Assembly: GCA_037042915.1 (NCBI GenBank)
Contig: CM073202.1
Span: 2,294,001 to 2,358,000, forward strand
Source of the DNA: Auricularia sp. M13
Lineage: Eukaryota; Basidiomycota; Agaricomycetes; Auriculariales; Auriculariaceae
DNA: 64,000 bases
Reading direction: 5' to 3'
The notes below the pieces were generated by a model that saw only the letters and a list, made by a program, of their open reading frames with translations, ran no database searches and was not told the origin of the DNA. Numbering within the stretch: position 1 is the stretch's first letter; every line of letters begins with the position of its first letter. This document shows positions 63,582-64,000 of this stretch, piece by piece. The translations under genes were made by a program, and so were the position numbers.

Positions 63582-64000
63582 ATGAAGATCGCAACAGCGC
63601 TTGGACTACTCGTAACGGCCGCTCTGGGGAAGCAGACGCTCGACCAAGTGCCAACCTCTGGAAAGCCGCTCGCGGACGTCGTGCCCAACAAGTACATCCT
63701 CCAGTTCGACCATCCCGCCGACGTCCCGACCAATAAACGCTCCGAGTCGGTCAGTCTGGCGCGCTCACGGATGTTGCGTTTGAAATATTTGCTCATGAGG
63801 TGTTTTAGCCGCATGCCGCTGTCTACGAGGCCCTTGCGAAGCGCCGTGTTGGCTTCCGCGTCCGCAAGGAGTACAAGCATGAGGGCATCTTCGTCGGCGC
63901 TGCCGTCGTGCTGGATGTGAGCGTGTCCATCTCCGTCTCTGTCTCCTGCTAAAAAGTCTACTTGCAGTCCGCGAAGGACTATCAAGCATTGGAAACGACG
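63582..64000 (+). CDS. Secreted subtilisin-like serine protease (S8), N-terminal part only
   Basis: From ATG 63582 the first about 16 residues (MKIATALGLLVTAALG) form a signal peptide. The prodomain of the I9/Fn-type inhibitor of S8 proteases follows: VPNKYILQFDHPADVP, then after a short intron (about 63749-63809) PHAAVYEALAKRRVGFRVRK and GIFVGAAVVLD, then after another a SAKDYQALE segment. Agaricomycete subtilases of the pyrolysin-like group start this way. The catalytic domain with its Asp, His and Ser lies beyond base 64000. The gene probably encodes an extracellular endoprotease; nothing else can be said of its activity. A TTTAAAT stretch at 63505-63511 could be a TATA-like element. Confidence 0.75.

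Noticed and set aside
1-64000. CRISPR arrays, bacterial operons, ribosome binding sites
   Set aside because: Introns, LTR and MULE elements and gene families all show a fungal nuclear genome; no spaced identical short repeats of CRISPR type were seen.

Overview
The window looks like part of a GC-rich basidiomycete genome, most likely an agaricomycete. This rests on dense genes with many short (about 45-70 bp) GT-AG introns, short intergenic spaces, and families that I know mainly from agaricomycetes (BTB proteins, a MULE-like transposase family, Ty3-type retroelements, subtilisin-like proteases). It splits into a transposon-ridden accessory half (1 to about 32 kb), a housekeeping block (about 33-56 kb) and a DNA transposon near the right edge (56.5-63.2 kb). 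All assignments come from reading the sequence and remembered family patterns; nothing was searched.

1-24.3 kb. A Ty3/Gypsy-type LTR retrotransposon on the minus strand fills 1-12263. Its left LTR runs out of the window and its right LTR is 10697-12263. Besides gag, protease, RT/RNase H and integrase parts it carries two unfamiliar, apparently intron-bearing genes on the opposite strand (89-1168 and 1539-3107). Its right end lies inside an exon of an integrase-core gene (12264-13286). Divergent from that is a BTB/POZ gene (13355-15822), split by a related solo LTR (14094-15548) with a short target duplication. Next is a long minus-strand gene (15972-24317) whose C-terminus has a 2-oxoglutarate/Fe(II) dioxygenase fold with HxD...H. 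It is interrupted by a coding-poor LTR element (19168-23378) with apparently identical 839-bp LTRs and a perfect 5-bp target duplication, so this insertion is recent.

24.3-33 kb. Gene debris: the two parts of an M3-family (thimet oligopeptidase-like) metallopeptidase lie about 2 kb apart. Between them are a degenerate array of exon-like repeats and the 5' end of a GCN2-like gene (RWD domain). No zinc-binding HExxH is present. One unfamiliar Cys-containing gene (29785-31325) follows.

33.6-56 kb. A mostly ordinary gene block: a Dal5/Tna1-like MFS permease with frame breaks, a D-amino-acid oxidase-like enzyme, an HNH protein, Mediator subunits MED19 and MED22, a small secreted Cys-containing protein, ARP6 (SWR1 complex), SDE2, a signal-peptide/TM protein and an IMD/BAR-like protein. 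ARP6/SDE2 and the TM protein/IMD gene are divergent pairs sharing only about 90 bp of upstream DNA.

56.5-63.2 kb. A complete-looking MULE-type DNA transposon with an 11-bp target duplication, about 65-bp imperfect TIRs, subterminal repeats, a large spliced transposase and a convergent accessory gene of unknown function. At the right edge a secreted subtilisin-like protease begins (63582) and leaves the window.
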